Shown here piece after piece: positions 1 to 10,000 of a stretch of 60,846 nt of DNA. Position 1 is the stretch's first letter, and each line of letters begins with the position of its first letter. The notes below the pieces were generated by a model, which searched no databases, had not been told where the DNA came from, and worked only from the letters and a program-made list of their open reading frames with translations. The DNA is from Bacteroidaceae bacterium (lineage in GTDB: Bacteria > Bacteroidota > Bacteroidia > Bacteroidales > Bacteroidaceae), in the NCBI GenBank assembly GCA_017650105.1, contig JAGCFO010000042.1, forward strand, positions 1 to 60,846, given 5' to 3'. A program made the position numbers and the translations under genes.

Positions 1-1405
1 AGGTGTTGGGGCAAGTGTAGCGGCTCACCGTCTTTGCCTGATCGGTAGCATAGAGCTGCGAGAGAGTGGGAGTACGATAGCCTCCGGCATAGGTAGCACG
101 AAGGCGCAAGTTCCCCACGCTTCCGAAAAGCCCCAGATTGGGAGTGAAAGCGGAGCCGAAATGAATGTTATACAGATAGCGTGCTCCTACGATTGCCTCA
201 AGCCCGCGAATGATCCGAATCTCGTCTTGGGCAAAAAGGCTATAAGTGCGAGTGTGCTCTCCGAGAATCCCGTCACTTTCACTTACCAGATTCTCTCCCA
301 CGTATTGAACATTCGACGACAGCTTGTTCCTTTCGCTCAAACGGAAGATTCCTCGCAGGGTAGCATCGGTGTAACGCGTTTGCTTGCGTGTTTCAGCATA
401 CGCCTCTTTGTCGGCTGTCTGCCAATAGTCGTAGTCGGAACGGAAATGATCGGAATGCACGTCAAGATAGACATGAGTGTTTTTGTCGGGAGCCCAACGC
501 ACGCCTCCGCCCTCGGTAAAGGACTGATGATGAAGGTCGTAAGTGTAGGCGGCGCGAGGAGTGTAGGTATATGTCTTCTCTCCTGTCGTCTTGTCTTCGG
601 CAACTTTCTGCGTAAAGTACGTAGCTCCCTGCGGGCGATGAGTGGCGTAGTCGTAACCCTCTCCACGAAGGTATGCCGACCACTTTTCGTTGATACGCCA
701 TTCTAACCTCTCGCTGAGACGATTGCTTGTGAAAGCTGTCGACATAGGACGTCCCGTCAGCTTGAGCACTTCCACACCTTCTCCCTCAGTAAATGCCTGA
801 TATGGATTGACTTGCCAGTTATCTGCCTCACGTCGGCTGAAGGTAGTATGGGCTGAAAAGTTTCCGCTGCTGGCTGTGACGTTGATGTCGTTGTCGAAAC
901 GCCCGTGATTCATCGCGCGGGTGCTAACCGTAGCCGAGAGGGGCTGGGAGGAGGAGTCGGTGATGATGTTTATGACTCCCGCGATAGCGTCGCTGCCGTA
1001 GAGGGCTCCTGCTGCTCCGCTCATTATCTCGATGCGGCGCACGTTGGAAAGGCTGGCACGTGCCCAACGGTCGTCCCCACTCACGCGTCGTCCGTTTTCG
1101 AGAATCACCACATAATCGTCGCTCACGCCTCCGAAGTTCACAAACGTGCCCATCCCGCTGGTGTGGGTAGTGATAGTAGACGTAAGGCGCGAGAGTGCCT
1201 CCTGAACGGTTGTCACTCCTGCGTCGCGCAACTGCTTTGGAGTGATGACTCGCACGGCAACAGGCGAGTTCTCCGCCTTGCGGTAGGTGCCCGTGCCTGT
1301 TATCACAACGGGGTTCAGGTCTACCTTTCGAAGCGAGTCAGTATAGGTCTGTGCCACAGCACTTACGGAAATCAGATATAGTAGTACGAAGGTTAGTTTT
1401 TTCAT
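1..1405 (-). CDS. TonB-dependent receptor, BtuB-like (3' part beyond left edge)
   Basis: Outer-membrane TonB-dependent receptor, probably for corrinoids. The reading frame opens at an ATG at 1405 and stays open to the left edge, giving about 468 residues without the C-terminal part of the barrel. The N-terminus is a signal peptide ending in SAVAQ. It is followed by a plug domain with the typical segments VVITGTGT, QEALSRL, VVILENGRRV and GALYGSDAIAGVINIIT, then alternating beta-strands. It lies downstream of the adenosyltransferase gene, separated from it by a 230-bp spacer that holds a 21-bp repeat array. The substrate is inferred from the B12 neighbours, and another metal complex is possible. 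No riboswitch lies directly in front of it. Confidence 0.85.
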   Translation of the reverse strand, partial: MKKLTFVLLYLISVSAVAQTYTDSLRKVDLNPVVITGTGTYRKAENSPVAVRVITPKQLRDAGVTTVQEALSRLTSTITTHTSGMGTFVNFGGVSDDYVVILENGRRVSGDDRWARASLSNVRRIEIMSGAAGALYGSDAIAGVINIITDSSSQPLSATVSTRAMNHGRFDNDINVTASSGNFSAHTTFSRREADNWQVNPYQAFTEGEGVEVLKLTGRPMSTAFTSNRLSERLEWRINEKWSAYLRGEGYDYATHRPQGATYFTQKVAEDKTTGEKTYTYTPRAAYTYDLHHQSFTEGGGVRWAPDKNTHVYLDVHSDHFRSDYDYWQTADKEAYAETRKQTRYTDATLRGIFRLSERNKLSSNVQYVGENLVSESDGILGEHTRTYSLFAQDEIRIIRGLEAIVGARYLYNIHFGSAFTPNLGLFGSVGNLRLRATYAGGYRTPTLSQLYATDQAKTVSRYTCPNT

Positions 1406-1481
1406 TATCGATGGACTGCCTGACAAATGGGTAGATTATATTTTGAGTGATTCATTGAACGAGTAATGGGTTGTTTCTGCT

Positions 1482-1575
1482 TGGAGAAAAACGAGGGTGA
1501 TTTTTTGGAGAAGGGAAAAAATTTTTTGGAGAACAAATCTCGCGCGCTGGAGAACAAATAATTTTTTTTGGAGAA
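1482..1575. repeat. 21-bp phased intergenic array A (core TGGAGAA)
   Basis: Five copies of TGGAGAA begin at 1482, 1506, 1527, 1548 and 1569, with spacings of 24, 21, 21 and 21 bp. The 14-nt spacers are low-complexity and self-complementary in character: an A-run followed by a T-run, a CGCGCG block, and AATAATTTTTTT. On the minus strand, the coding direction of the neighbouring genes, the core reads TTCTCCA. The array fills the junction between the adenosyltransferase stop and the start of the BtuB-like receptor. No gene or recognisable promoter was found here. Confidence 0.85.
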
Positions 1576-1635
1576 GGAATAATTCGCTTTGCTTTTTTCA
1601 TTGATGAGCGGAGCGAGAATGCCCGTCAGCCGACT

Positions 1636-2190
1636 TCACTCTCCCCTTCTCCAAACGACGTCGGGAACTCCAGCATCAGCATTGAGCCAGCGGGCAAGCA
1701 CGAAGAAATAGTCGCTCAGGCGATTGACATACGCCAGCACTTGCTCGTCCACCTCAGCGCCCGTCTCCGCAAGGCGCAGGATGTCCCTCTCGGCACGACG
1801 GCACACCGTGCGGCACACATGAGCATAGCTTGCTGCCTGGCATCCTCCCGGCAGTATGAAGAGCCGAAGGGGAGGAAGACCCTCCTGCAGACGATCTATC
1901 TCGTGCTCAACCTTCTGCACCATTTCCGGAGTGACAACGTTTCCTGTTCTGACAGGATGCGTCGACGTGTCGGTGGCCAGATATCCTCCCACGACAAAGA
2001 GGTTACCTTGCAGCTCGGTAAGGAAAAGACGGTTCGTCTCGTCTGTCACAAGCGAGATGAGCACTCCTATGTGGGAATTGAGTTCATCGACTGTGCCGTA
2101 GCTCTCGAGCCTCTCGCAGCATTTGCTCACTCGCTGCCCTCCTACGAGGGATGTCAGCCCTTTATCGCCTGTCTTGGTATAGATTTTCAT
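1636..2190 (-). CDS. pduO: PduO-type ATP:cob(I)alamin adenosyltransferase
   Basis: Transfers the adenosyl group of ATP to cob(I)alamin to make coenzyme B12 in the cytoplasm. The 184-residue length is normal for this trimeric family. Its signatures are the N-terminal ATP-binding segment MKIYTKTGDKGLTSLVGG, then SYGTVDELNSHIG, and a C-terminal block with FILPGG and HVCRTVCRRAER. It is the last enzyme gene of the B12 operon before a repeat array. Together with the upstream receptor, chelatase and binding protein it would complete uptake and activation of corrinoid. Nothing looks truncated. Confidence 0.93.
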   Translation of the reverse strand: MKIYTKTGDKGLTSLVGGQRVSKCCERLESYGTVDELNSHIGVLISLVTDETNRLFLTELQGNLFVVGGYLATDTSTHPVRTGNVVTPEMVQKVEHEIDRLQEGLPPLRLFILPGGCQAASYAHVCRTVCRRAERDILRLAETGAEVDEQVLAYVNRLSDYFFVLARWLNADAGVPDVVWRRGE

Positions 2191-2245
2191 GATTCCTTAT
2201 ATTTTATGCTTGCAAAGATAAACAAAAAAAATGACACAAGCAATG

Positions 2246-3421
2246 TCATTCTATTATCTTGTAATATCTGGGCTCATAATGGGGCAGCAGCTCGGGATGA
2301 AACGCCTTCACGAAATCGGCAAGCAAGAAATGAGGCTGCACGCCTGCCAATTCGCGATAAGGGGTGCGTGACAAGTTGCAGAACAGCACATTTCCGCTGC
2401 GATAAGCCTTGAGTGTGGTGTATCTGTCATCCTCGTCAGCTAGTGTGCGAAGCGTATAATCCCCATCGTATGAGCCGTCTATCTGCCAGAAATCAGCATG
2501 CGCTGCCCGGGCATAGGCTGCCTCAAAGTCGAGAGTTCTGCCCCCCGAGTCGTCGTTGTCGGACATCACGTAGCGTGCTCCCGCATCGTGAAATAGCTGC
2601 GACATGTAGCTTCGCCCTCCCACAACGTACCATCCGTCTCTTACCTGACGTCCCGAAGCGACTGTGGGGAAGGTTGAAAGGGAGTCCCCTGTGGCTGCCA
2701 CTTCGGCTTTCAGAGCCAAGTATTTGCGCTCTATATCGGCAAAGACGGCATTAGCACGACGCGGCTCTCCTGTGAGCAGTCCCACGAGTTTTATCCACTC
2801 AACCTGCCCCAGAGGATTTGTTTCCTTGTATCCATGATGGGTGATAAAAGGAATCCCACTATTGCGGATAGCCTCGAATCCTCCGTGCTTTGATGCGCTG
2901 ACAAAGATGTAATCGGGGCGAAGAGCAAGGATGCGCTCCACATCAAAGTTGCCCTCTTTTCCTATAGAGATGGTGTGCCCTTCTGCCAGTTGCTGCTTCA
3001 TGACGGGAGAGAAAAGGTTTCGCAGGGTATTGATGCCCACGACACGATTCTCAAGCCCCATCACCTCGAAGTTTCCCAGCTGCAGAGCCGTAGTGCAGAT
3101 GAAGCGCGCCTTTGCCTGCTGCTGTAACGAAGGAATAACGAGCTCCTGCGGAGCTATCATCGTTGCGGAAGGGTCGGGATTGCTGATAAAGACGTGAATG
3201 CCATCATCTTCGTAACTGACGCGGAGCCCTCGGGCATAGCGAATCGTAATGGTATCGCCATACTCCCCGATATGAGACAACACCGAGTCGTGAGTTGCGA
3301 AAAGGGCATCAGCCGAAGGGAAAGTCCTGCCGGCTCTCTGCCTCGTGCACGACAGAGAAACCGACAGGACCATCGCAACGAGGATAGCAGAACGAACTAT
3401 GGCTAAACGTCTGCTCCTCAT
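2246..3421 (-). CDS. BtuF-like periplasmic/lipoprotein substrate-binding protein
   Basis: Class III (BtuF/FhuD-type) solute-binding lipoprotein of 391 residues, inferred to bind corrinoid and pass it to an ABC importer. The start at 3421 is preferred over an in-frame ATG at 3571. It has a good ribosome-binding site (AAAGGAGAACTAATG) and begins a lipoprotein signal, with a cysteine at residue 25 after LSVSLS. The binding fold is visible in segments such as RVVGINTLRNLF, VERILALRPDYIFVS and GIPFITHH. The partner permease and ATPase are not in this window. It lies 64 bp downstream of the chelatase gene, so co-transcription is likely. Confidence 0.8.
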   Translation of the reverse strand: MRSRRLAIVRSAILVAMVLSVSLSCTRQRAGRTFPSADALFATHDSVLSHIGEYGDTITIRYARGLRVSYEDDGIHVFISNPDPSATMIAPQELVIPSLQQQAKARFICTTALQLGNFEVMGLENRVVGINTLRNLFSPVMKQQLAEGHTISIGKEGNFDVERILALRPDYIFVSASKHGGFEAIRNSGIPFITHHGYKETNPLGQVEWIKLVGLLTGEPRRANAVFADIERKYLALKAEVAATGDSLSTFPTVASGRQVRDGWYVVGGRSYMSQLFHDAGARYVMSDNDDSGGRTLDFEAAYARAAHADFWQIDGSYDGDYTLRTLADEDDRYTTLKAYRSGNVLFCNLSRTPYRELAGVQPHFLLADFVKAFHPELLPHYEPRYYKIIE

Positions 3422-3485
3422 TAGTTCTCCTTTCGGGGTCTTTTTTATATACTTTGTCTTAAATGAGCAATTCACTCGGCTCGCG

Positions 3486-4565
3486 TTATTCTTCGGGATA
3501 CATTGAATGATAGTAGTCTTCCAACTCAACGGGGTTCTTGGTGTGGTTAATCCAAACCTGACGGATGGCATCTACCTCAAGCAAGCCGAAGAGGTTCGAC
3601 GTGGGCTGATAGCCTTTGTGTGAGAAGAACTCAAACCAGCTGTTGTCTTCGCTCTCTTCATCGCTGGCATCCCAGTACTCTTCACCTTCTCCTGCCATAT
3701 CGTTGTGTCCGTGGTCTCCACAGATACTCATAAGAGGATAGAGGTTCATGGTGCCGCCGGTGATTCCTGCCTCATGCATACGGGCAAGGACATCCTGCTT
3801 GTAGTTGTCGGGCATATCAACAGTGCCAACGAAATAGTTTTTGCTATACACTTGCAGGGCAAGTTCCAGCTGGGTGTAGCGGATGTTGGCTTTGTATGTA
3901 TCATAGCTGTCGGGGTTTCCGTGTCCCATGAAAGCAACCACGCCCTTCGAAGCCTGTGATTTATATGCATCGTTAAGAATGCGTGCAACATTTGCAACAT
4001 CGTCGGTATTGTTCAGAAGCGGGGTTCCCAGCCAGAGATGTCCGTCGAGTTTGCTCAGATATTCATCGTCGAGGTCTCCCAGGTGATTGTTGGCAAAGTC
4101 CTTGATGTAGTTGATGACACGACTATACTCCTCGCCGGGGATTACCTGCAACGACTGAACGGTGATGTCGGCATACTTGGCCGTAGCAAAAGCGTGGAGC
4201 CAGAAGTTGGGAGCATAGTAGTTACGCTTTACGATGTTGCCTTTGTCGTCGGTGTTTTCACCGGCAGCAGCACGGTTGATGCAGATAGCGGAGCTGTAGC
4301 TCACATACACGTCGCAGTCGGGGAAGGCTTTTTCGTAGGCTGCCTTTGTGCTGTCGAAAGCAAGGAAGGCGTTGTTCCATGTGCTGCCGAAAGCAACGAG
4401 AAGGATGACCTTGTCGTGCTTCTTCTGTGCCTTTACCTGAGCATCAACAGCCGACTGATACTTCACGTAGTTGTTGTTTACGTCTTCATCCTGCTGGCAA
4501 GATGACAGGCTAATCATAGTGGCAGCTAAAACTGCCACAGCAACGAGAAAAGATTTAATCTTCAT
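3486..4565 (-). CDS. Lipid-anchored CbiK-type (sirohydrochlorin cobaltochelatase family) protein
   Basis: Belongs to the CbiK anaerobic cobaltochelatase family. Visible motifs are LLVAFGST (residues 55-62), TPLLNNTDD (181-189), FMGHGNPD (212-219) with a candidate metal-binding His215, and MSICGDHGHNDMAG (279-292) with His285/His287. Unlike cytoplasmic CbiK it carries a lipoprotein signal with Cys23, so it should sit in the periplasm or at the surface. An acidic insertion follows at about residues 293-310. Its start overlaps the end of the upstream receptor gene by 11 bp, which implies translational coupling. The operon has no other cobalamin biosynthesis genes, so a role in handling or remodelling scavenged tetrapyrroles is an inference. 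Confidence 0.85.
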   Translation of the reverse strand: MKIKSFLVAVAVLAATMISLSSCQQDEDVNNNYVKYQSAVDAQVKAQKKHDKVILLVAFGSTWNNAFLAFDSTKAAYEKAFPDCDVYVSYSSAICINRAAAGENTDDKGNIVKRNYYAPNFWLHAFATAKYADITVQSLQVIPGEEYSRVINYIKDFANNHLGDLDDEYLSKLDGHLWLGTPLLNNTDDVANVARILNDAYKSQASKGVVAFMGHGNPDSYDTYKANIRYTQLELALQVYSKNYFVGTVDMPDNYKQDVLARMHEAGITGGTMNLYPLMSICGDHGHNDMAGEGEEYWDASDEESEDNSWFEFFSHKGYQPTSNLFGLLEVDAIRQVWINHTKNPVELEDYYHSMYPEE

Positions 4566-6756
4566 TTTCGTAAGTTTTTAAGTTAGACATACTATTTGAT
4601 TTAACACTCTTTCCTTTCTTGAACTTAACAGCGAAGGCAACATACACCGTGCGCCCGGGACTATTTGTGCCAAGATGATAGGGATGCATGGTACGGTCCA
4701 CGTAGTCAAAAATGTTATCCACTCCCACATCCACGCGATATGTAAAAGGAAGCGCATCGGATGCTTTGCCGAAATCGTGGGTTGTATTGAGTCGCCACAG
4801 CTGGAAGGGAGCTCCGTCACCGTTGTTCTGATAGTAGCGTCGACTGCTACCCCGTGTGCTGAGGTTTGCCCCTATCTTATAATAAGTTGAAAGACGACGG
4901 CTCCATGTGGCATAGGCATTCCACTTGTGATGAGCCGTTCCGTCGATGACGACTTCCTCGAGTCGCGAGTGATGGGTGTTGTACTGATGGGCACGGGTGT
5001 CAAGCCAACTGTAGTTGCCGCCCAAAGCCCATCCTTCGGGGAAGGAATAGCTCAGATTGACGTCAACGCCGAGGGTGCGGGCGTCTTCCATATTCATGTA
5101 TTTGCGTGCTACGATAGCTGTGCTTCCATCGCCGGCATACGCCGAAGTGATGTCGTGCGGTATCTCGCTCAGCGGAACGTTCACCAGCGCAATCATATGA
5201 TCCAGCCGATTGTGGTAGCCCGTAACGGAAGCTGTCAGCCTCTCTCCCCTGTACTCGGCACCCAAGCTCACATAGTTGCTCGACTGGGGGCGAAGGGCGG
5301 TGTTCCCCAGGTTGAAGAAGGTGCTCGAGCCCATAGTGTGGAGATAACGGTAGTGGAGTTCCTTTGTTGTGGGTGTCTTGAATCCCTGGCTCCACCCAGC
5401 CCTCAGCCTCACGTCGCCCAACGACACCATCGTGCTCAGCTTCGGTGTAGCACGGAACCCGAAGGCGCCGTTCTCGTTGAGTCTGAGTCCTGCCGTAATG
5501 TTGAGCCACGACAGCGAGTTCCACTCGTCTTGCACATAGAGTGCTGCCGTCCAGTCATCGGCTGTGCCTGTAGCCGTGCGCATCGGGGCATTGAGGTAGT
5601 CATAGCGGTACTCTGCCCCCGCACTCAGCCGATGCTCGTACGGCAGGTGGAAGACGCCCTTCAGATGTGCCATCAGGCGCTGTTGGTCACTTTGCAGATC
5701 TATTTGCCCGGCAAAGTAGGGATAGTAGTTTGTGAAGTTACCCAGCGGATCATAGCCGTCGGTAAGTGTTGTGGCAGTGTAGGTATAGTAGTAGGCATGC
5801 CGGTTCCAATCTATATCAAGAGTAAGCACCTCGTTCTGCTCCCCAAAAGTCCATTTTCCTCCCCCAGAGGCGCTGGCATTGCGATACATCAAGTCGTAGG
5901 TATAGACATCGCAGCTGGGGTAGTGCCCGTTCTGTGGCCGATAGATTGATTTCGTGTACCAGTTGCCGTCGGCATACAGTTCCATGCCTTCACGCGGGGT
6001 ATAAACAATTTTTTCTGCCACTTGCCAGAGGGTGTAAGCATTTACTGTCTTGTTTTTGCTGTCGGTAACAACACGTGCCTCGGTGAACTCATTGGAGGTA
6101 TTCTGCCATCCGTCGGTATGCTGAAGTTGGAAATTGGTATAACTTGTCAGCGGGCCATTCGATAGAGCTAATGCATTGTGTTGACGATTATCGTTAAAGG
6201 AGCCGTAGCGGGTGCTGTTCTCAGCTTGTATTCCTTCTTCCTCCTTTTGAACACCTTTCTTTGCGCCTCGTTTTGTAATGATATTCACCACTCCTGCCAT
6301 AGCGTCGCTGCCGTAGAGTGCCGACTGCGCCCCCTTTACAATCTCTATATGGTCAATGTTCTGCGGATCGATGAGCCCAAGGTCGTTCTCTCCCCCCACA
6401 TCTCCATGAATGCGTTTGCCGTCGATAAGGATAAGAACGTAACTATTGCCCAGTCCTCCCAGCTGAAGTTGGCTCCCCATATCGCCCTCGCTGAAGGAGA
6501 ATGACGCTGTGAGTCCTCCGAGAATCTCCTCTATCGTGCGTCCGCCGTAGCTGTCGAGCACCTTGCGCGAGATAATCTCTGTCTGAACTGGCACGTTACG
6601 CAACAGATGCTCGGTGCCCGTACCCGTCACCACCACCTCGGGCAGCGACTCCACACGAAGGCTGTCGGCAAGCCGCGTATTAGCTTGCTGAGCAGGAGCG
6701 GCAACAATGCACGCAACCCCAAAGAAAATGATTGTCAGTCTTTTCTCTATTCTCAT
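4555..6756 (-). CDS. TonB-dependent corrinoid receptor, BtuB-like
   Basis: Complete TonB-dependent outer-membrane receptor of 733 residues. After a signal peptide ending near APAQQ it has a plug domain with VVVTGTGT, IEEILGGL, YVLILIDGKRIHGDVGG and ALYGSDAMAGVVNIITKRG. A 22-strand-type barrel follows, with SQGFKTPTTKELHY and a C-terminal aromatic strand region. It is the first gene after a cobalamin riboswitch, which strongly supports a B12-type ligand. The start at 6756 is preferred because the signal peptide begins there; an in-frame ATG at 6783 would add nine residues. Its 3' end overlaps the chelatase start. Confidence 0.9.
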   Translation of the reverse strand: MRIEKRLTIIFFGVACIVAAPAQQANTRLADSLRVESLPEVVVTGTGTEHLLRNVPVQTEIISRKVLDSYGGRTIEEILGGLTASFSFSEGDMGSQLQLGGLGNSYVLILIDGKRIHGDVGGENDLGLIDPQNIDHIEIVKGAQSALYGSDAMAGVVNIITKRGAKKGVQKEEEGIQAENSTRYGSFNDNRQHNALALSNGPLTSYTNFQLQHTDGWQNTSNEFTEARVVTDSKNKTVNAYTLWQVAEKIVYTPREGMELYADGNWYTKSIYRPQNGHYPSCDVYTYDLMYRNASASGGGKWTFGEQNEVLTLDIDWNRHAYYYTYTATTLTDGYDPLGNFTNYYPYFAGQIDLQSDQQRLMAHLKGVFHLPYEHRLSAGAEYRYDYLNAPMRTATGTADDWTAALYVQDEWNSLSWLNITAGLRLNENGAFGFRATPKLSTMVSLGDVRLRAGWSQGFKTPTTKELHYRYLHTMGSSTFFNLGNTALRPQSSNYVSLGAEYRGERLTASVTGYHNRLDHMIALVNVPLSEIPHDITSAYAGDGSTAIVARKYMNMEDARTLGVDVNLSYSFPEGWALGGNYSWLDTRAHQYNTHHSRLEEVVIDGTAHHKWNAYATWSRRLSTYYKIGANLSTRGSSRRYYQNNGDGAPFQLWRLNTTHDFGKASDALPFTYRVDVGVDNIFDYVDRTMHPYHLGTNSPGRTVYVAFAVKFKKGKSVKSNSMSNLKTYENED

Positions 6757-6795
6757 GTTAACGACCTCTATTCCTGGAGGCATGTTATCATATTC

Positions 6796-6972
6796 AAGGA
6801 TAGGCAGGTCTTCTGGCTTTCCACCGAAACAGGGCGTCTTCCCACTTTTGGCAGTGACGTAATGCCCTGTTTCCCCTTTCGGCGTGGATTACAGCTGCAG
6901 GAACAGCTCAGGTTTTGCACCTGATTCCCTCGCACGGAGGCACACGTGGAGGAGTGCCTCTGTTACCAAATC
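6796..6972 (-). ncRNA. Cobalamin riboswitch
   Basis: On the minus strand the leader contains the elements of an adenosylcobalamin-type aptamer: GGGAATCAGGTGCAAAACC, then GCAGCTGTAATCCACGCCG, and a B12 box reading AGCCAGAAGACCTGCC close to the start codon. It lies immediately upstream of the corrinoid receptor gene. A -7 box (TATCTTTG) is 6 bp before its 5' end. High corrinoid is expected to repress the operon from receptor to adenosyltransferase. The exact ends are approximate. Confidence 0.95.
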
Positions 6973-6977
6973 CTCTG

Positions 6978-6985
6978 CAAAGATA
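6978..6985 (-). promoter_or_regulatory. -7 box of the B12 operon promoter
   Basis: TATCTTTG on the minus strand matches the Bacteroidota -7 consensus TAnnTTTG and is placed just before the cobalamin riboswitch. The 109 bp between this box and the end of the hybrid regulator gene hold no gene. Confidence 0.65.
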
Positions 6986-7094
6986 GAGCGACTAAGGCGG
7001 AAAACAAAACAAAATTCGATTTATTTTTTCACTTTCTCACCGTACGCCCCTTTCCCCATCCCTCAAAGCCAAGAAAAGAAAGCCAAGAGATAAA

Positions 7095-10000
7095 TCAATC
7101 GGGGGACTCTGAGGTAGGCTTTTCGCCTACGAGAAGTTTACGCTGATAGTCAGTAGGAGTCTCTCCGAGATGTTTCTTGAAACAACGACTGAAATATTTG
7201 GGGTCGTTGAACCCCGTACGATAGGCTATCTCGGAAATGGAAAAATTGCCAGTAGCCATCAACTGCACGGCACGCTTGATGCGCATCTCCTGGACAAAGT
7301 CGACTGGAGTAAGGCCAACAGTGGCTTTAAGCTTGTTATAAAAGACTGTACGCCCGAGATTGACGGCACTTGCAAACTGGTCAATAGTTAATTCTGCATT
7401 GTCCATATTGCGTTCCATAAAAGCCATTACCTCCTGCACAAAAAGTTCATCGGCAGGAGTAATAACAGGCATATCGGGCTCGAGGCAACGGCGTGCGAGG
7501 GGTTTATCGCCAGCAGTAAGCATTTGCATAAATCGTTGGTGGAGGCGCCTGCGCTGCTCGAGCAGTGCAATGACACGCGCCTTCAGGTAACTGGCACTGA
7601 AAGGTTTCAGCACATAGTCGTCAACGCCCATCTCAACGCCATGTATTCGATCGTCGAGGGTTCCTTTTGCAGTAAGCACAATGATGGGAACAGCGTAGAT
7701 ATCCGAATCTTCCTTTATGTGACGCACCATCTCAAAACCGTCCATGACGGGCATCATGATGTCGGTGATAATGAGGTCGGGCCACACTTCACGTCCCTTG
7801 CGGAGACCATCGTCGCCATTAACTGCAAGGGTGACCTGGCAAGTATCTGCCAGGATATGATACATGAAGTCGCGAAGTTCATCATTGTCCTCAACGATAA
7901 GTATTTTAGGGCGGTCGTCTTCCACTGGATTATTAATAGACTCTTGAGATAGAGGATTTGGAGCTTCCTGATCATCGGAGATAGGTTCTGAGACTGTGGA
8001 AGAAGAATCGGCTGTATCAGCTGCAAGGAATTCAACATAAGAGTCGGCAGCAAAGTGATTACATCCCAAGGGGAAAGTTACGGTAAACGTGGAGCCTTGT
8101 CCGACCTTACTGTCTACACCAATAGTAGCATGATGTAGCTCCGTAAACTGTTTAACGAGTGAAAGCCCTATGCCAGATGAGGGCTTAGAATAGTTATCGT
8201 TGACGACTGTCTCGAAACGAGAAAAAAGTTTGGGTATATCATCGCGTCGAATGCCAATGCCTTCGTCGCTGACAGCAATAGCAAGAGAGTCGGCAGCAGG
8301 GCGGCTGACGACGACGGAGATGGCCTTGCCGTCGTCGGTATATTTGAAGGCGTTAGTAAGAAGATTGAAAAAGATTTTCTCCACCTTGTCACGATCAGCC
8401 CAAAGTACGGGGATGTCAGGAGGAGCCTGCAAGGTGAATGTGATATGGTGCTGCAAGGCCATCTCGTCGAAATTCTGCATAATGTGAGCAAGGGTATCTT
8501 GGACATCAAGAGGCTCTATGAGCAAAGACATCTTGTGATTTTGGAGTTTACGGAAATCAAGAATCTGATTGACCAAATTCAGCATCCGACGGACATTTCG
8601 CTGAACGACTTCAAGGTAATAGCGTGACTGATCACTCAGAGTCGGATCGTCAAGGACTTCACTCACGGGGCCGTCAACAAGAGTGAGGGGGGTGCGAAGC
8701 TCATGACTGATGTCGGTAAAAAAGCGCAGTTTCATATCGGTAAGTTCCTGCTCGACAGTAAGGCTGTGTCGGAGGCGATAAAGCCGCATAACCTGATAAA
8801 CAGCAAGAGTGATGAGGGTGAGTATGGCGAGCATAATGAGAGCCATACCCCAACCGCGTTCATAGAGTCGGGGACGGATATAAAGAGGAAGTACTTGCTC
8901 GTTGGGAGTCCACTGACCGTCGGCATTCGTTGAACGGACATGGAAGAGATGATGCCCCGGAGGGAGGTTGACGTAGGTAACGGTATTGTCAGCAGTGGTA
9001 GTCCAATCAGCATCCACGTCATCCAGCCGATAGGCATACATGAGGTGCTTTTTGCTCCGGAAATCAAGCGCTGCGAAGTGGATAGTTGCAGAACGGTTGT
9101 CACGTGAGGAGGCGGGCCGACTGTCAACGACGAGAGGGGGGACATATACATCGGTGCGCAACTCGGATGGATTTACCGAAACAATTCCTTGCATAGTGCC
9201 AAAAAAGAGAGTGCTACCGTTACGCAAAGGCACGCCTTCTGAAAAGACGACTTCCGTAGGGAAAGAAGAGTCATCGTATATGGTAATTGCTCCGTCGTCG
9301 GGATTAATCCTTGAAAGAGCTCTCTCGCTGCTAACCCAAAGGAATCCTTGCAAGTCTTCAACTATTCCGTAGGCAACATCGGAAGCCAGTCCGTCATCTT
9401 TGCTTATGCATTTGAATTGGATGTCACTACTGAGAAGATTGCCGGCCACCATCTGACACACCCCTCCGCTCTGAGTTGAAATATAGAGAGAGCTGTCGCG
9501 AGTCATAAGCACCGACATGACATCGTTGTCAGAGATACTGGTATCGTCAAAACTGCGTTTTGCATTATGGAACATGACGATGTCTTCGGGCTTGTCGAAA
9601 CGGGTGTTGAACGTGTATAGACCCTCGCGGGAACCGACAGCCAGTACGTCGGGCTTTATCTCGCAGATGAAACGAATGGTCTGAGGGAGTTCGCTATTAT
9701 ATCCCAATCGGTTTTGCTGATGAACGAAGGGTCCTTCATTCCACAGATTAAGTCCCCCGCCGAAGGTACCTATCCAAATATGATGACGGCTGTCTTCGCA
9801 GATGGAGTAGATAGAGTTGTGGCTTAACGAAGTGATGTCGTTGTCGTCGTGAAGGTAATGAGTGATGTCGAAGTCGTTGCCGTCGCCTCTGGGGCTGAGG
9901 CGATAGAGCCCGTCGCTGCGCGAGCCCACCCAGACAGTGCCGTCGCTTTGCTCATACATGCAATACATCGTGCCCTCTATGGAGAAGCGCCGAAGTTCTG

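Noticed and set aside
161..706. Plus-strand frames inside the first 1.4 kb
   Set aside because: They are antisense to the BtuB-like receptor, whose frame is continuous from 1405 to the left edge with clear plug motifs.
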